Positions 27,048-37,003 are shown, numbered from the stretch's first letter. The stretch: 64,000 nt of DNA from Butyrivibrio sp. (GCA_015056655.1 SVFV01000012.1:1-64000), one strand, 5' to 3'. The notes: generated by a model from the letters alone, not told the origin. Program-made: numbers and translations.

Positions 27048-27740
27048 TTAAAGCACTGTTAAAAGCTTTTTATCGATACAAACCTGGGCGGCAAATATCT
27101 TTTCAACTGAGTTCTCGAAGAGAACCTTTATTTTACCGCCAAGAACAGCCTTAACTGTGCCAGTACCATATTTTGTATGGGAAACAACGCTTCCCTCAGG
27201 AATAGCATCCTTAATCTCTTCATCTGTAAGCTCAGGAAGCTTAGGAGCTGCAGGCTTGTAAACAGGCATAACTCTTTTTACCTCTACAGCCTTCTCCTTT
27301 TCCTTCTTTATTGCATTTTCCTTAACACAATCTAAAACGAAATCAAGGTTCTCATTAGTAAAGAAAATAATTACATGAGGAAGATTTCTCTCAGCATTCT
27401 TCTCCTGTAAAACCCTGTTACCCTGTCTGATGAACAGAATCGCCTTACTTGTCACCTCTTCATACTGTGCGATCACAGCCTCAAGCATTTCCTTTTTGCT
27501 CTCCTTCAGAACAAGATCTAGCATTGCTGCCTCAGCTTTTCTCTTAATATAGTTGAAGTCCTTCTCTGTTGCATAGAGAACATAACGGCTCTGCATAACA
27601 GTATGTACATGTAATGAGGATCCATTCTTCGCAAACTGCCACAAAAACTTATCTCTGGCATCATCTCTCTCAAACTGCGTAAGCTCCTTCTCCTCAATAC
27701 GCTCACATACTTCTTCATAGGTGTACAATAGATTGTTCAT
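27048..27740 (-). CDS. uncharacterised protein with C-terminal Tudor-like domain
   Basis: A 230-residue soluble protein. The N-terminal 150 residues are helical and charged, with no family I recognise. The C-terminal segment GSVVSHTKYGTGTVKAVLGG, continuing to the SVEKIF strand, resembles the small Tudor-like beta-barrel at the C-terminus of UvrD/PcrA helicases, which contacts RNA polymerase. A role in nucleic-acid or polymerase binding is a guess. It is monocistronic and has GGAAAT before the ATG. Confidence 0.7.
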   Translation of the reverse strand: MNNLLYTYEEVCERIEEKELTQFERDDARDKFLWQFAKNGSSLHVHTVMQSRYVLYATEKDFNYIKRKAEAAMLDLVLKESKKEMLEAVIAQYEEVTSKAILFIRQGNRVLQEKNAERNLPHVIIFFTNENLDFVLDCVKENAIKKEKEKAVEVKRVMPVYKPAAPKLPELTDEEIKDAIPEGSVVSHTKYGTGTVKAVLGGKIKVLFENSVEKIFAAQVCIDKKLLTVL

Positions 27741-27866
27741 AATATTTCCTCGCTAAAATAAAAAGTCAGAAACACCATTATACACTGTAACGCCCCGTAT
27801 TCCATTCCCATTTTTTCATAAATAATTCGCCCTAAAAAAAGCCCATCCGTGCAAAATGTACAGACA

Positions 27867-27899
27867 TAAAAAAGAACTGCCGCAAATCTGCAACAGTTC
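27867..27899 (-). terminator. rho-independent terminator after the aldo/keto reductase gene
   Basis: On the minus strand GAACTG-TT-GCA pairs with TGC-GG-CAGTTC around a 4-base loop and is followed by six T. Confidence 0.88.
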
Positions 27900-27924
27900 C
27901 TTATATTTACGAATTAAACTAAAA

Positions 27925-29055
27925 TTATGCTTCAAACTCGTTTGCAACTTCTTTAAGAAGTGATCTGATCTCAAGATGCTGAGGGCAGGCAGCTTCGCAG
28001 CCTCCACACTCGATACATGCACTTGCTTTGCCCTTATCTCCAGATGTAATAACATTTTCATAGTACATCTTCTGATTCCAGTCGTTGAAGATTTTTCTGG
28101 TGTTCATGCAGGAAAAAATCTCGGGAATCATGATGTTCATCGGGCAATGGTTCTGCTCTACGCAGTAGTGGCAAGCTGTGCAGGGGATTGTATCAAGTCC
28201 CTTGTAGATGCCAGTAACCTTTGCGATAGCACCCATCTCGTTCTCATCAAGAGGCTTGAAGTCCTTCATAAATGATACATTGTCCTTCATCTGAGCCATG
28301 TCGCTCATTCCGGAAAGAACAACTCTGATACCATCCTGGCTTGCAGCAAATCTGATAGCGTAGCTTGCATTTGATAAGCCATTATCCATCTCGTCATATA
28401 CCTTCTGAGCTGCCTCAGGAAGATTTACAAGGCTTCCGCCCTTAACAGGCTCCATTACTACAACGGGCTTACCATGCTTTCTGCAGACCTCAAGGCACTT
28501 GCGGCTCTGAACTCCGGGATCTTCATAATCAAGGTAGTTGAACTGGATCTGAACAAACTCAACATCAGGATAGGTTGTCAGAATATTGTCCAGTACATCA
28601 GCACTGTCGTGGAAGGAAAGGCCTACGTGTCTGATTTTTCCTTCCTTTTTAAGCTCAAATGCTGTCTCATAGGCTCTGCACTTTTTGAAATGCTCGAAAT
28701 TCTTAGCATTCTGAGCATGCATCAGATAAAAGTCAAAGTATTCAACGCCGCATAACTCAAGCTGGCTCTGGAAGAAGGGTCTTATCTCCGCTTCTGATTT
28801 AAAATATGGCTCAGTAAGCTTATCTGCCAAAAGGAATTTATCTCTGGGATATCTGTCAGAAACAGCTACTTTAACAGCTTTCTCTGATTTTCCATCTATA
28901 TATCCATGAGCAGTATCAAAATAGTTAAAGCCGTTATCAATAAAGTAATCAGCCATTTCCTTGAACTGCTCGATATCTACTTCCTCGCCCTTCATAGGGA
29001 GTCTCATACAGCCAAAACCAAAGAATTTTTTAATCTCTGAAAAAGAATTATCCAT
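27925..29055 (-). CDS. aldo/keto reductase with C-terminal 4Fe-4S ferredoxin domain
   Basis: A 376-residue protein: AKR barrel (residues 1-280; FDTAHGYIDGKSEKAV with the catalytic Tyr/Asp region, HVGLSFHDS, PVKGGSL) followed by a ferredoxin-like part with CTACHYC...CP and CIECGGCEAACP. This Clostridia-type family is thought to link NAD(P)H or ferredoxin to carbonyl or other reductions; the substrate is unknown. It is monocistronic with its own terminator. Confidence 0.9.
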   Translation of the reverse strand: MDNSFSEIKKFFGFGCMRLPMKGEEVDIEQFKEMADYFIDNGFNYFDTAHGYIDGKSEKAVKVAVSDRYPRDKFLLADKLTEPYFKSEAEIRPFFQSQLELCGVEYFDFYLMHAQNAKNFEHFKKCRAYETAFELKKEGKIRHVGLSFHDSADVLDNILTTYPDVEFVQIQFNYLDYEDPGVQSRKCLEVCRKHGKPVVVMEPVKGGSLVNLPEAAQKVYDEMDNGLSNASYAIRFAASQDGIRVVLSGMSDMAQMKDNVSFMKDFKPLDENEMGAIAKVTGIYKGLDTIPCTACHYCVEQNHCPMNIMIPEIFSCMNTRKIFNDWNQKMYYENVITSGDKGKASACIECGGCEAACPQHLEIRSLLKEVANEFEA

Positions 29056-29138
29056 TTAAAACCTCCAACCTAAGTAAAATACATCTCTTTAAAGTATATC
29101 AATATATTTAATTGTTAAGCAACACGCATTCTGTCCTA

Positions 29139-30497
29139 TTATTTCTCATTTTTTGTCCTCCAAAGAGCAAGTCTTATGAGGAACAATATTCCACGCACGC
29201 ACAGCTCTGTGCACATTGCAATCCAGGCACCCTTAAGTCCGTATTTCGCTCCAAGAAAATAAGCAAGCGGAATTCTGACTACCCAAACGCTTAAAAGGTT
29301 TAATACGCTTGATAAAAGAGTTTCTCCGGCTCCTCTGAAAACGCCTGCAGCCACAATAGACGCACCGTAAAAAGGCTCAGCAAAAGCTTCTATTCTAAGT
29401 ATCTGAGTTCCTAGTTTCCTTATTTCCGCATCAGGAGAGAGAATTCCAATCATCCATGGTGCAAAAATCCACATAAGAACACCACTTGCGCCCATTATCA
29501 GCATTCCTAAGGCAACTGCCATCCAACCAAGTCTTTTGCCTAAATCTTTTCTCTTTGCTCCGATGCACTGTCCTACTATTGTAGTTGCAGCAACACCTAT
29601 ACCGAATCCCGGCATATAGCAAAGGCTTTCAGCTGTTATTGAAAACGAATTCGCAGCAACAGAGACTGTTCCGAAGGGTGAAATTATGCGCGTAAATGCA
29701 ACATAGGCAAATCCCATGATGATGTTATCAATAGCAACAGGGATAGCTATTTTCATCGCCATTGGCAGTTCTTTTGACGCAAATTGTGAAAATGACGTTT
29801 TTTCCTTTCTGCCCACCAGATGAAGTGAATGTGATCTGACGATAAGGATATAGGTCATTACTACTGCAATTATCACAAAGGAAAATGCTGTTCCAAGGGC
29901 AGCACCCATTACGCCAAAATGCGGAATTAAAAGGGCATTAAACACCACATCCAGAGCACACATAACGACGTTTAGAATACTGGGGACGCGGATATTTCCA
30001 CTGGACTGAATCATTCCCTGCGAAGCAAGAAGCAGCTCTCTAAAAGGAATTGAAAGAGCATAGATCAGGAAATATGCGGAAGCATCCTTCAAAATTGCCT
30101 CATCTCCGCCCATCCACACAGGTAGATATCTGCTTATGCTCACACATACAATCATGATCAGAATACTAAATGCGATAGTGCAGTTGATTCCCCATTTTAC
30201 TATTGCTCTTGCCCCTGCATCATCTTTTGCGCCTATCCTGTGGGCGACACATACAGAAAAACCCATGGCTGCTGCAGTTATTATTCCTCCCACAAGCCAT
30301 GTAGTACTTGATACAAGTCCTATTGCTGCTGATGCATTAGCCCCAAGGTGTCCTACCATGGATGCATCAATATACTGCATTATTATTGATGATATTTGTG
30401 CTAGTATTGCCGGAAAGCTCAGCCTCAGTATAAGAGTCGCTTCCTGCCTTGTAGATAATTTTTCGCCATTTCTTATGGCTGCTAATGCTTCACTCAT
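29139..30497 (-). CDS. MATE-family multidrug/solute exporter
   Basis: A 452-residue protein with about 12 transmembrane helices in two repeats. MATE motifs include PAILAQISSIIMQYIDASMV near the N-terminus and the matching SITAESLCYMPGFGIGVAATT in the second half. Length is normal, and it is intact, unlike the remnant at 25894. The exported compound is unknown. It is divergent from the binding-protein/chemoreceptor pair. Confidence 0.92.
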   Translation of the reverse strand: MSEALAAIRNGEKLSTRQEATLILRLSFPAILAQISSIIMQYIDASMVGHLGANASAAIGLVSSTTWLVGGIITAAAMGFSVCVAHRIGAKDDAGARAIVKWGINCTIAFSILIMIVCVSISRYLPVWMGGDEAILKDASAYFLIYALSIPFRELLLASQGMIQSSGNIRVPSILNVVMCALDVVFNALLIPHFGVMGAALGTAFSFVIIAVVMTYILIVRSHSLHLVGRKEKTSFSQFASKELPMAMKIAIPVAIDNIIMGFAYVAFTRIISPFGTVSVAANSFSITAESLCYMPGFGIGVAATTIVGQCIGAKRKDLGKRLGWMAVALGMLIMGASGVLMWIFAPWMIGILSPDAEIRKLGTQILRIEAFAEPFYGASIVAAGVFRGAGETLLSSVLNLLSVWVVRIPLAYFLGAKYGLKGAWIAMCTELCVRGILFLIRLALWRTKNEK

Positions 30498-30649
30498 ATT
30501 GAATCCAATCTATAATAATTATTCCCCAAAATAGATTCTATAGGCTGGTTTTTTTGGGATATTTTTGACTTAAGACACGCCTCTGATTTTATCATATATT
30601 ATGAAATTCTCTACAAAAAATTAAATAATTATAAATAGCTTGTATCATA

Positions 30650-30678
30650 TTGAATTGATAAAAACGCCTTGCTATTCT
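30650..30678 (+). promoter_or_regulatory. probable sigma-A promoter of the binding-protein/chemoreceptor operon
   Basis: TTGAAT (30650-30655), 17-base spacer, TATTCT (30673-30678), 30 bases before the start codon. No flagellar (sigma-28) consensus was found. Confidence 0.5.
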
Positions 30679-30707
30679 TAACTTATCAGCTTATGAGGAG
30701 GTAACAT

Positions 30708-32051
30708 ATGCATAAAAGAATTCAAGCATTTTTACTAGCTGCATTGTTAGTTCTCGGTTCTATCGCAGGATGTGGAACAAAAGCAAATGACGCTGTCACC
30801 ACTCCTGATGAAGAAGTGGCCGAGGATGGTGCTCTTCCTTCCGGCGATGTCAGCCTTCGTGTCTGGGGCGCTGAGGAAGACGAGGAACTTGTTAACAATA
30901 TTATTAGTAGTTTTATTTCAAAATATCAGGGACAGGCAAACTTCAAGATTTCCTTCGAAGCGCATAGTGAAGCCAATTGTAAGGATGATATATTAGGTGA
31001 TGTACTGAATGCTCCTGATGTTTTCACCTTTGCTGATGATCAGCTGATGGCACTTGTTGCTTCAGGTGTTCTTAAAAAGGTAAGCAATGATTCTGAAATC
31101 GCAAGCCGCAATTTAGGAGCTTCAACTGATGCGGCTTCTATAAATGGTACGCTTTACGCATACCCTCTCACCGCAGATAATGGATATTTCCTGTTTTATA
31201 ATCAAAAATACTTAACCGAAGAAGATGTTCAGACCATGGATGGACTTCTTGCAGCCGCTTCTGCATGCGGAAAGCAGGTATTCATGGAAATGACTTCCGG
31301 TTGGTACATGTATTCCTTCTTTGGAAATACCGACATGGAAATTGGTCTTAATGATGACGGAATCTCCACTTACTGCAACTGGAATGCGAAATATACAAAC
31401 ATAACCGGCGTAGATGTTGCAGAAGCAATGATGAAAATAGGCACAAATCCCGCCTTTTCAACCACAAGTAATGATGGATTCGTTGCCGGAGCTGCTGATG
31501 GCACATTTGTTGCCGGAGTAAGTGGTATCTGGGATGAAAATGGAATAAAAGAAGCATGGGGTGATGATTACGCCGCTGTAAAGCTTCCTACCTACACAGT
31601 AGCAGGACAACAGCTCCAGATGTCCAGTTATGCCGGATACAAGCTTGTAGGAGTTAATTCCTACTCTCCTAACGCCGCATGGGCAGCCGTTTTTGCTGAT
31701 TGGATGACAAACGAAGAAAATCAGACCCTCAGATTTACAATGAGAGGTCAGGGTCCTTCAAATACAAACGCTGCATCTTCAGGTGATATCGCAGAATCAA
31801 AAGCGCTTAAGGCACTGCAGCAGCAGGCAGAGTTCTCAAGTCTGCAGCGTGTAGGCGGAACCTACTGGGATGCCGCTTCTGCATTTGGAACCGCCATGGT
31901 TGAAGGCGATCCATCCAGCAAGAGCTTACAAGCACTTCTAAATGAGATGGTTACCGCAATTACAGGTGAAGAAACCACTGGTGATCCCGAAGGCGCAGAA
32001 GTCACTGAAGAAGCTGACACTGCCGATGCTGACGCATCCGCTTCGAATTAA
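30708..32051 (+). CDS. extracellular solute-binding lipoprotein (CUT1/maltose type), chemoreceptor partner candidate
   Basis: A 447-residue lipoprotein with lipobox IAGC (cysteine about 22) and a family-1 binding fold (LRVWGAEEDEELVNNIISSF, FTFADDQLMALVASGVLKKV, TYWDAASAFGTAMVEGD). The C-terminus ends in an acidic tail of about 30 residues. There are no permease genes; the only operon partner is a methyl-accepting chemotaxis protein 12 bases downstream. It may therefore present a ligand to that receptor, as MalE does to Tar, though it could also serve a distant permease. Confidence 0.88.
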   Translation: MHKRIQAFLLAALLVLGSIAGCGTKANDAVTTPDEEVAEDGALPSGDVSLRVWGAEEDEELVNNIISSFISKYQGQANFKISFEAHSEANCKDDILGDVLNAPDVFTFADDQLMALVASGVLKKVSNDSEIASRNLGASTDAASINGTLYAYPLTADNGYFLFYNQKYLTEEDVQTMDGLLAAASACGKQVFMEMTSGWYMYSFFGNTDMEIGLNDDGISTYCNWNAKYTNITGVDVAEAMMKIGTNPAFSTTSNDGFVAGAADGTFVAGVSGIWDENGIKEAWGDDYAAVKLPTYTVAGQQLQMSSYAGYKLVGVNSYSPNAAWAAVFADWMTNEENQTLRFTMRGQGPSNTNAASSGDIAESKALKALQQQAEFSSLQRVGGTYWDAASAFGTAMVEGDPSSKSLQALLNEMVTAITGEETTGDPEGAEVTEEADTADADASASN

Positions 32052-32063
32052 GGAGGTGGGATT

Positions 32064-33791
32064 ATGAAGAAAAAAAGCAGTATCCGCGTAATGATCATGG
32101 TTCCCGTACTCCTTCTTGGACTGGTTTCCATACTCTCTAATGTAATGGCAGTAGTCAACTTAAGAAAAGTTAACCAGACAGCGACCATCATTGCAGATGA
32201 ATATTTAACAGCTATCACTGAACTTGATACGATTGGTCAGACCTCCAAGGATATACATACTTTAGCTCTCTCTCATATTGTTGCTACAGATTTTGAAACA
32301 ATGACATCCGTTATTTCCCAGATAGAGAGCGAAGAAGCTGTACTCGAGGAATATATTTCTGACTATCAAAAATATGTTACCAGTGACTCCTCAGCCAGCT
32401 ATGAGAAAATGGTGACTGATTACCAGAGTTTAAAGGATTCTGTAAAGATTCTCCTTGCTCAGAGTGCTAATCAAAAGACAAAGGATGCTTATGAAACAGC
32501 TAATGGTCTTGTTGCCGACAATTCTAATCAACTGAGCAACGATATAAACGAGATTATTGCAGCTTTTCAGACTAATGCAGCCTCCGAAAGAGCGCTACTT
32601 AACTCTGGTTTCTCTATGGCAATGATTTCCAGCATAATAGTTATCGCAATAAGTGTTGTTGCTGTAATAATCGCTATTTTCATGGTAGCAAGGCATGTAA
32701 TCAGACCAGTTATAAAAGCCGCTGCCGAGCTTAGGGAAATCATTGATGGCATCAACAATCGTGAAGGTGATCTTACAAGACGAATCACAGTTGAATCAGA
32801 TGATGAAATCGGAGCTCTCAGCCAGGGTATCAATGCGTTTATAGAGCTTCTGCAGAACATCTTTGGAATAATTACTGATAACTCTGAAGCTATGGATAAG
32901 GTTGTAAGCGACGTATTAGGAAGTGTACAGACTTCCAATAGCAGTGCTTCTGACCTCTCCGCTCTTACCGAAGAACTCTCAGCAACTATGCAGGAAGTAG
33001 CTAACAGCGCAGGAACAATCAACAAGAATACCGAAGCTGTCAGAGACGAAGTCGATCAAATGGCTGAAAAGAGCCGTGAAATTAACGAATACTCAAAAAC
33101 CATGAAGGAACATGCTGACACCATGGAACAGTCTGCAAGAGCCAACATGGATGAAACAAATGCAAAGGTTGAGCAGATTCTCTCCGCTTTGAATCAGGCT
33201 ATTTCTGACAGCCAGAGCGTAGATCAGGTTAACTCTCTTACAGATGATATTATGAACATCGCAAGCCAGACTAACCTGTTGTCATTGAATGCTTCAATCG
33301 AGGCAGCCAGAGCCGGAGAAGCTGGAAAAGGCTTCGCTGTTGTTGCTGGAGAAATCGGTGCCCTTGCAGAAAACAGCCGCCAGACAGCAGGAAATATCCA
33401 GCAGATCAACTCTGTTGTTGTCAATGCGGTTCATAACCTCTCTGACAATGCAAACGATCTTGTCGCATATATGCAAAACTCCATTCTTCCTGAGTTTGAA
33501 AGATTCGTAGAGGATGGCGAGAAATACAGAGATAACGCTAATTATATTGAATCTGTAATGGCTGATTTCACAAACAAAACCGAAGGCTTCAAGGAAACCT
33601 TCGATGAGATAGCCGAATCAATAAGCAGCATCACTACTGCAATCGACGAAGGTGTACGAGGAGTTTCCTCCGCAGCAGAAAGCACTCAGACTCTCGTAAG
33701 TGATATGGATACCATTACAAAGAGAATGGATGAAAATCAGCGTATTGCCAGCGAACTTGACGACGAAACCGCTATTTTCACAAAGATCTAA
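32064..33791 (+). CDS. methyl-accepting chemotaxis protein
   Basis: A 575-residue receptor: N-terminal helix (about 8-30), an extracellular four-helix-bundle-like domain (about 35-185), a second helix (about 190-212), HAMP (about 213-270) and a cytoplasmic signalling domain whose tip reads [20 protein letters not shown]. The extracellular domain has no Cache features and may sense through the co-transcribed binding lipoprotein. The presence of a chemoreceptor implies a motile cell. A GGAGG ribosome site precedes the ATG. Confidence 0.93.
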   Translation: MKKKSSIRVMIMVPVLLLGLVSILSNVMAVVNLRKVNQTATIIADEYLTAITELDTIGQTSKDIHTLALSHIVATDFETMTSVISQIESEEAVLEEYISDYQKYVTSDSSASYEKMVTDYQSLKDSVKILLAQSANQKTKDAYETANGLVADNSNQLSNDINEIIAAFQTNAASERALLNSGFSMAMISSIIVIAISVVAVIIAIFMVARHVIRPVIKAAAELREIIDGINNREGDLTRRITVESDDEIGALSQGINAFIELLQNIFGIITDNSEAMDKVVSDVLGSVQTSNSSASDLSALTEELSATMQEVANSAGTINKNTEAVRDEVDQMAEKSREINEYSKTMKEHADTMEQSARANMDETNAKVEQILSALNQAISDSQSVDQVNSLTDDIMNIASQTNLLSLNASIEAARAGEAGKGFAVVAGEIGALAENSRQTAGNIQQINSVVVNAVHNLSDNANDLVAYMQNSILPEFERFVEDGEKYRDNANYIESVMADFTNKTEGFKETFDEIAESISSITTAIDEGVRGVSSAAESTQTLVSDMDTITKRMDENQRIASELDDETAIFTKI

Positions 33792-33821
33792 GATAAGCAA
33801 ATATTTTCATATCAAAACAAT

Positions 33822-33847
33822 AAGGAGGCGGGTAATCCTGCCTCCTT
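33822..33847. terminator. hairpin between convergent genes
   Basis: AAGGAGGCGGG pairs with CCTGCCTCCTT (one G-U) around TAAT. The T-runs are short on both strands; it probably serves both the chemoreceptor gene and the gene ending at 33868. Confidence 0.7.
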
Positions 33848-33867
33848 TACTATGCCTATAAGCACAT

Positions 33868-34566
33868 TTATTTATCGTTTGTAAGTTTCTCAATCCTCTC
33901 TGCTACTTCCTCATCCTGTGTCAGGTCATATACCATGCTGTAGCAGTCAAGGGCCTGTCCATACTCCCCTGCAGCTTCAGCCTCGCCACCAGCCTTATAA
34001 AGAAGTGCCAGTGTAACAGGATTTGCCTGGGTTGGAATATCATTCTTTTTTAGAATGTCATGTAGTTCCTCTGGAGTCTTTTTATCTATCTTCTTGTTAA
34101 GAGCCTTTTCCAGGAACTTCATCTCCTCTTCGGCCTGTTTTGTCTCATCAAAAAGCTGACTGTACATGTAACATGCTGATGCCAGATCAGGGTCGTATTT
34201 TTCCAGATAATACCAACCAAGATTTCTGTAATAAGCTGCCATTTCAGCCCTGGTGCAGCAATAATTATATGATTCTGTCGTGTATGAATATTCTCCGTCT
34301 ACATCCCCAAGTTGCTTGCAACAGGAAATGATGTATAGGATGGATTCCATGTCCACAGGATTCTCAAAATATGCCTTGATCCACTCCTGCTGTGCGCCTT
34401 TCACATCTCCATCAGCCATAAGCTCACGAGCCTTATCCTTATGAGGCTTTGCTTCGTCCTGTTCAGGGTAGGTAAACTCCCTGCCCTTAGCCACATAGTA
34501 TTCATACAAAAATGCCTCAGAAATATGATTGAGGCTTACTGTTATTTTATCTTGTTTATCAGGCAT
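33868..34566 (-). CDS. TPR-like repeat protein
   Basis: A 232-residue soluble protein with helical TPR-type repeats (for example KARELMADGDVKGAQQEWIK, AAYYRNLGWYYLEKYDPDLA, LALLYKAGGEAEAAGEYGQA). No catalytic motif or signal peptide. It follows the OB-like gene by 18 bases, so the two are co-transcribed. The function is unknown; protein-protein scaffolding is the usual role of such repeats. Confidence 0.8.
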   Translation of the reverse strand: MPDKQDKITVSLNHISEAFLYEYYVAKGREFTYPEQDEAKPHKDKARELMADGDVKGAQQEWIKAYFENPVDMESILYIISCCKQLGDVDGEYSYTTESYNYCCTRAEMAAYYRNLGWYYLEKYDPDLASACYMYSQLFDETKQAEEEMKFLEKALNKKIDKKTPEELHDILKKNDIPTQANPVTLALLYKAGGEAEAAGEYGQALDCYSMVYDLTQDEEVAERIEKLTNDK

Positions 34567-34584
34567 TTACTGCTCTCCTAATGT

Positions 34585-34974
34585 TTAGTCAAGTACTGCA
34601 TCTACCAGTGTGCAATATGTCATTCCGTTCTCTTCATAAGTTGAAAATGTGCCTTCAACTGTGACATTAAATGTGTCATCACCGGGATAATTGCCATCTG
34701 ACAGCTGAAACTCTATGCCCTGAGCACAGCATGCAGTTGCATCCTGTATTATGCAGGCATAATAGTCCTTATCAGTTGCATCATCATGGTAGTGGTCGTA
34801 AATCCCCTCCATTTTAACATACTTACCCACATAATTCTCAGGATAGTACATCATCTGAAAAACCTCAGAATACACCATGGTAGCGGAAAGCTCAGTTAAG
34901 TCAATAAAGCTGCTGTTGCTATTATCGTTGCTATTCTCAGCAGTATCACCTTTTATCTTGGTGTTTGCTTGCAT
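34585..34974 (-). CDS. small OB-fold-like protein, function unknown
   Basis: A 129-residue protein. The stretch YPENYVGKYVKMEGIYDHYH followed by YYACIIQDATACCAQGIEF and TVEGTFSTYEEN is like the OB-fold core found in many Clostridia proteins that usually carry a lipoprotein signal. Here the N-terminus (QANTKIKGDTAENSNDNSNS) has no signal peptide, so either the start or the export is unusual. AGGGGTG precedes the ATG by about 11 bases. I do not know its function. Confidence 0.65.
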   Translation of the reverse strand: MQANTKIKGDTAENSNDNSNSSFIDLTELSATMVYSEVFQMMYYPENYVGKYVKMEGIYDHYHDDATDKDYYACIIQDATACCAQGIEFQLSDGNYPGDDTFNVTVEGTFSTYEENGMTYCTLVDAVLD

Positions 34975-35048
34975 TTATCACATGTCACCCCTATAATTAG
35001 TTAGTGCTACGTGCAATTTATCGACATGATTTTTCAAAAGGAGCTCCC

Positions 35049-35630
35049 ATGAATTACAAACAAAAAAATGCATTACTTAAGATTATCGATGGGGTTGTTT
35101 CGCCCATTTTGTTCATATTATCATTTGTCTTACTTTATGTTCCATCATGGCGCATGAATCTTTGGGGATATTTTATAGTCTTTGTCTCAGCCTTATGCTT
35201 TGCCATAGGATATTTTAGAACTATAGCACTTATCCCTCGTCCCAAAACTAAAACAGGTTGGTTCCTGTATAGGGCGTGTCTTGCATGCATTGGATCGCTT
35301 ATGCAGATATTGGGCTTATACTATATGTACATTACCGAAAGCGACCAGGGAATATGCAGTGCAGTCGTTATTATGATTGAAAGCCTTGCTATGTTTCTCA
35401 ATGTCATTGATTGGGATAATACTGCTCATACGAATTTCGCAACTATAGTATGCAGAATCGCCACTGTATTTTTTATCGTTTTTTCAATCTGGCTCCTAAT
35501 AAGAGATCATTTTGCAATGGGAAGCGTTTATGTGGCTACTATACTATTTGTTGAATGTTTTGCCATAGGCATTGTTACCACAAATAGTCTTAGCCTTCCT
35601 TGGAAAAAGACTAAAGATAAAAAACAATAA
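35049..35630 (+). CDS. uncharacterised six-helix membrane protein
   Basis: About 193 residues with roughly six transmembrane helices and a basic C-terminus (KKTKDKKQ). I do not recognise the family; it has no transporter or enzyme motif that I can see. The frame opens at a GTG at 35004, but ATG at 35049 with AAAGGAG upstream is the better start. It ends before a strong bidirectional terminator. Confidence 0.7.
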   Translation: MNYKQKNALLKIIDGVVSPILFILSFVLLYVPSWRMNLWGYFIVFVSALCFAIGYFRTIALIPRPKTKTGWFLYRACLACIGSLMQILGLYYMYITESDQGICSAVVIMIESLAMFLNVIDWDNTAHTNFATIVCRIATVFFIVFSIWLLIRDHFAMGSVYVATILFVECFAIGIVTTNSLSLPWKKTKDKKQ

Positions 35631-35651
35631 TTTTTGATATTAATTTGAAAA

Positions 35652-35676
35652 GGGGTAAGGCCAAAAACCTTACCCC
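35652..35676. terminator. bidirectional terminator
   Basis: A perfect 9-bp stem GGGGTAAGG/CCTTACCCC with a 7-base loop, followed by AATTTTTT on the plus strand and TTTTC on the minus strand, between convergent genes. Confidence 0.92.
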
Positions 35677-35687
35677 AATTTTTTATA

Positions 35688-36971
35688 TTACTTTGCTGCT
35701 GCAAAACCCTTTTCAAGATCTGCAATGATGTCATCTACGTGCTCAGTACCGATTGAAAGTCTGATTGTGCTCTGTGTAATACCCTGATCTGCAAGCTCCT
35801 CATCAGAAAGCTGTGAGTGAGTTGTTGATGCAGGATGGATAACCAGGCTCTTTACGTCAGCTACATTTGCAAGTAATGAGAAAATCTCAAGATTATCAAT
35901 GAACTTCCAAGCAGCTTCCTTTCCACCCTTGATCTCGAATGTAAAGATTGAAGCTCCGCCATTGGGGAAGTACTTCTCATAAAGTGCATGATCAGGATGA
36001 TCCTTAAGTGAAGGATGGTTAACCTTCTCTACCTGAGGATGATTTGCAAGGAATTCTACTACCTTCTTGGTATTCTCAGCATGTCTGTCAAGACGAAGAG
36101 ACAATGTCTCAACACCCTGAAGAAGCAGGAATGCACTGAAAGGAGCAAGTGTAGCACCTGTATCTCTCAAAAGGATAGCTCTGATATATGTTACGAATGC
36201 AGCAGGACCAGCAACATCATAGAATGATACGCCATGGTAGCTGGGGTTAGCGTCAGCAATGTTAGGATACTTGCCGCTTTCCTTCCAGTTGAACTTACCT
36301 GCCTCAACGATGATTCCACCAAGAGTTGTTCCATGACCACCGATGAACTTTGTTGCTGAATGAACTACGATGTCTGCACCATGTTCGATAGGTCTGATAA
36401 GGTAAGGTGTTCCGAATGTGTTATCAATAACAAGCGGAAGTCCGTGCTTATGTGCTATCTCAGCAATTGCGTCGATATCCGGAATATCACTGTTAGGATT
36501 TCCAAGAGTCTCGAGGTAGATTGCTCTTGTATCTTCTTTGATAGCTCCCTCAACCTCTGCAAGATTGTGTGCATCTACGAAAGTTGTGTTTATACCATAC
36601 TGAGGTAATGTGTGAGCCAGAAGGTTGTAGCTTCCGCCGTAGATAGTCTTCTGTGCAACGATGTGTCCGTCGTTAGCTGCAAGTGCCTGTATTGTGTATG
36701 AAATTGCTGCTGCACCGGATGCAACTGCAAGTGCTGCTGTACCACCCTCAAGTGCTGCTATTCTCTTCTCAAATACATCCTGAGTTGTATTTGTAAGTCT
36801 TCCATATATATTACCGGCATCAGCAAGTCCAAATCTGTCTGCTGCATGCTGTGAGTTTCTAAATACGTATGAAGTTGTCTGGTAAATCGGAACTGCTCTT
36901 GCGTCAGTTGCCGGATCCGGCTGTTCCTGTCCTACGTGTAACTGAAGTGTCTCAAATTTGTAATTGCTCAT
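35688..36971 (-). CDS. metY: O-acetylhomoserine sulfhydrylase (MetY), second copy
   Basis: A 427-residue Cys/Met-metabolism PLP enzyme. The PLP Lys is about 208 (VHSATKFIGGHGTT); the family blocks YGRLTNTTQDVFE and DNTFGTPYLIRP are intact. It makes homocysteine from O-acetylhomoserine and sulfide. It differs from the copy at 8660-9958 in many positions and is monocistronic, so it is likely the housekeeping enzyme while the other belongs to the organosulfur locus (inference). A promoter with an inverted repeat lies upstream. Confidence 0.93.
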   Translation of the reverse strand: MSNYKFETLQLHVGQEQPDPATDARAVPIYQTTSYVFRNSQHAADRFGLADAGNIYGRLTNTTQDVFEKRIAALEGGTAALAVASGAAAISYTIQALAANDGHIVAQKTIYGGSYNLLAHTLPQYGINTTFVDAHNLAEVEGAIKEDTRAIYLETLGNPNSDIPDIDAIAEIAHKHGLPLVIDNTFGTPYLIRPIEHGADIVVHSATKFIGGHGTTLGGIIVEAGKFNWKESGKYPNIADANPSYHGVSFYDVAGPAAFVTYIRAILLRDTGATLAPFSAFLLLQGVETLSLRLDRHAENTKKVVEFLANHPQVEKVNHPSLKDHPDHALYEKYFPNGGASIFTFEIKGGKEAAWKFIDNLEIFSLLANVADVKSLVIHPASTTHSQLSDEELADQGITQSTIRLSIGTEHVDDIIADLEKGFAAAK

Positions 36972-37003
36972 ACCATTTATCTCCTTCGCTATTTGATGAT
37001 ATG

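Noticed and set aside
27800-27850. A second terminator (GGGC followed by seven T on the minus strand) near 27840
   Set aside because: The possible stem is too weak; the hairpin at 27867-27899 is sufficient.
30600-30707. Flagellar sigma-28 promoter before the chemoreceptor operon
   Set aside because: No TAAA-N15-GCCGATAA-like sequence is present; a sigma-A type promoter fits.
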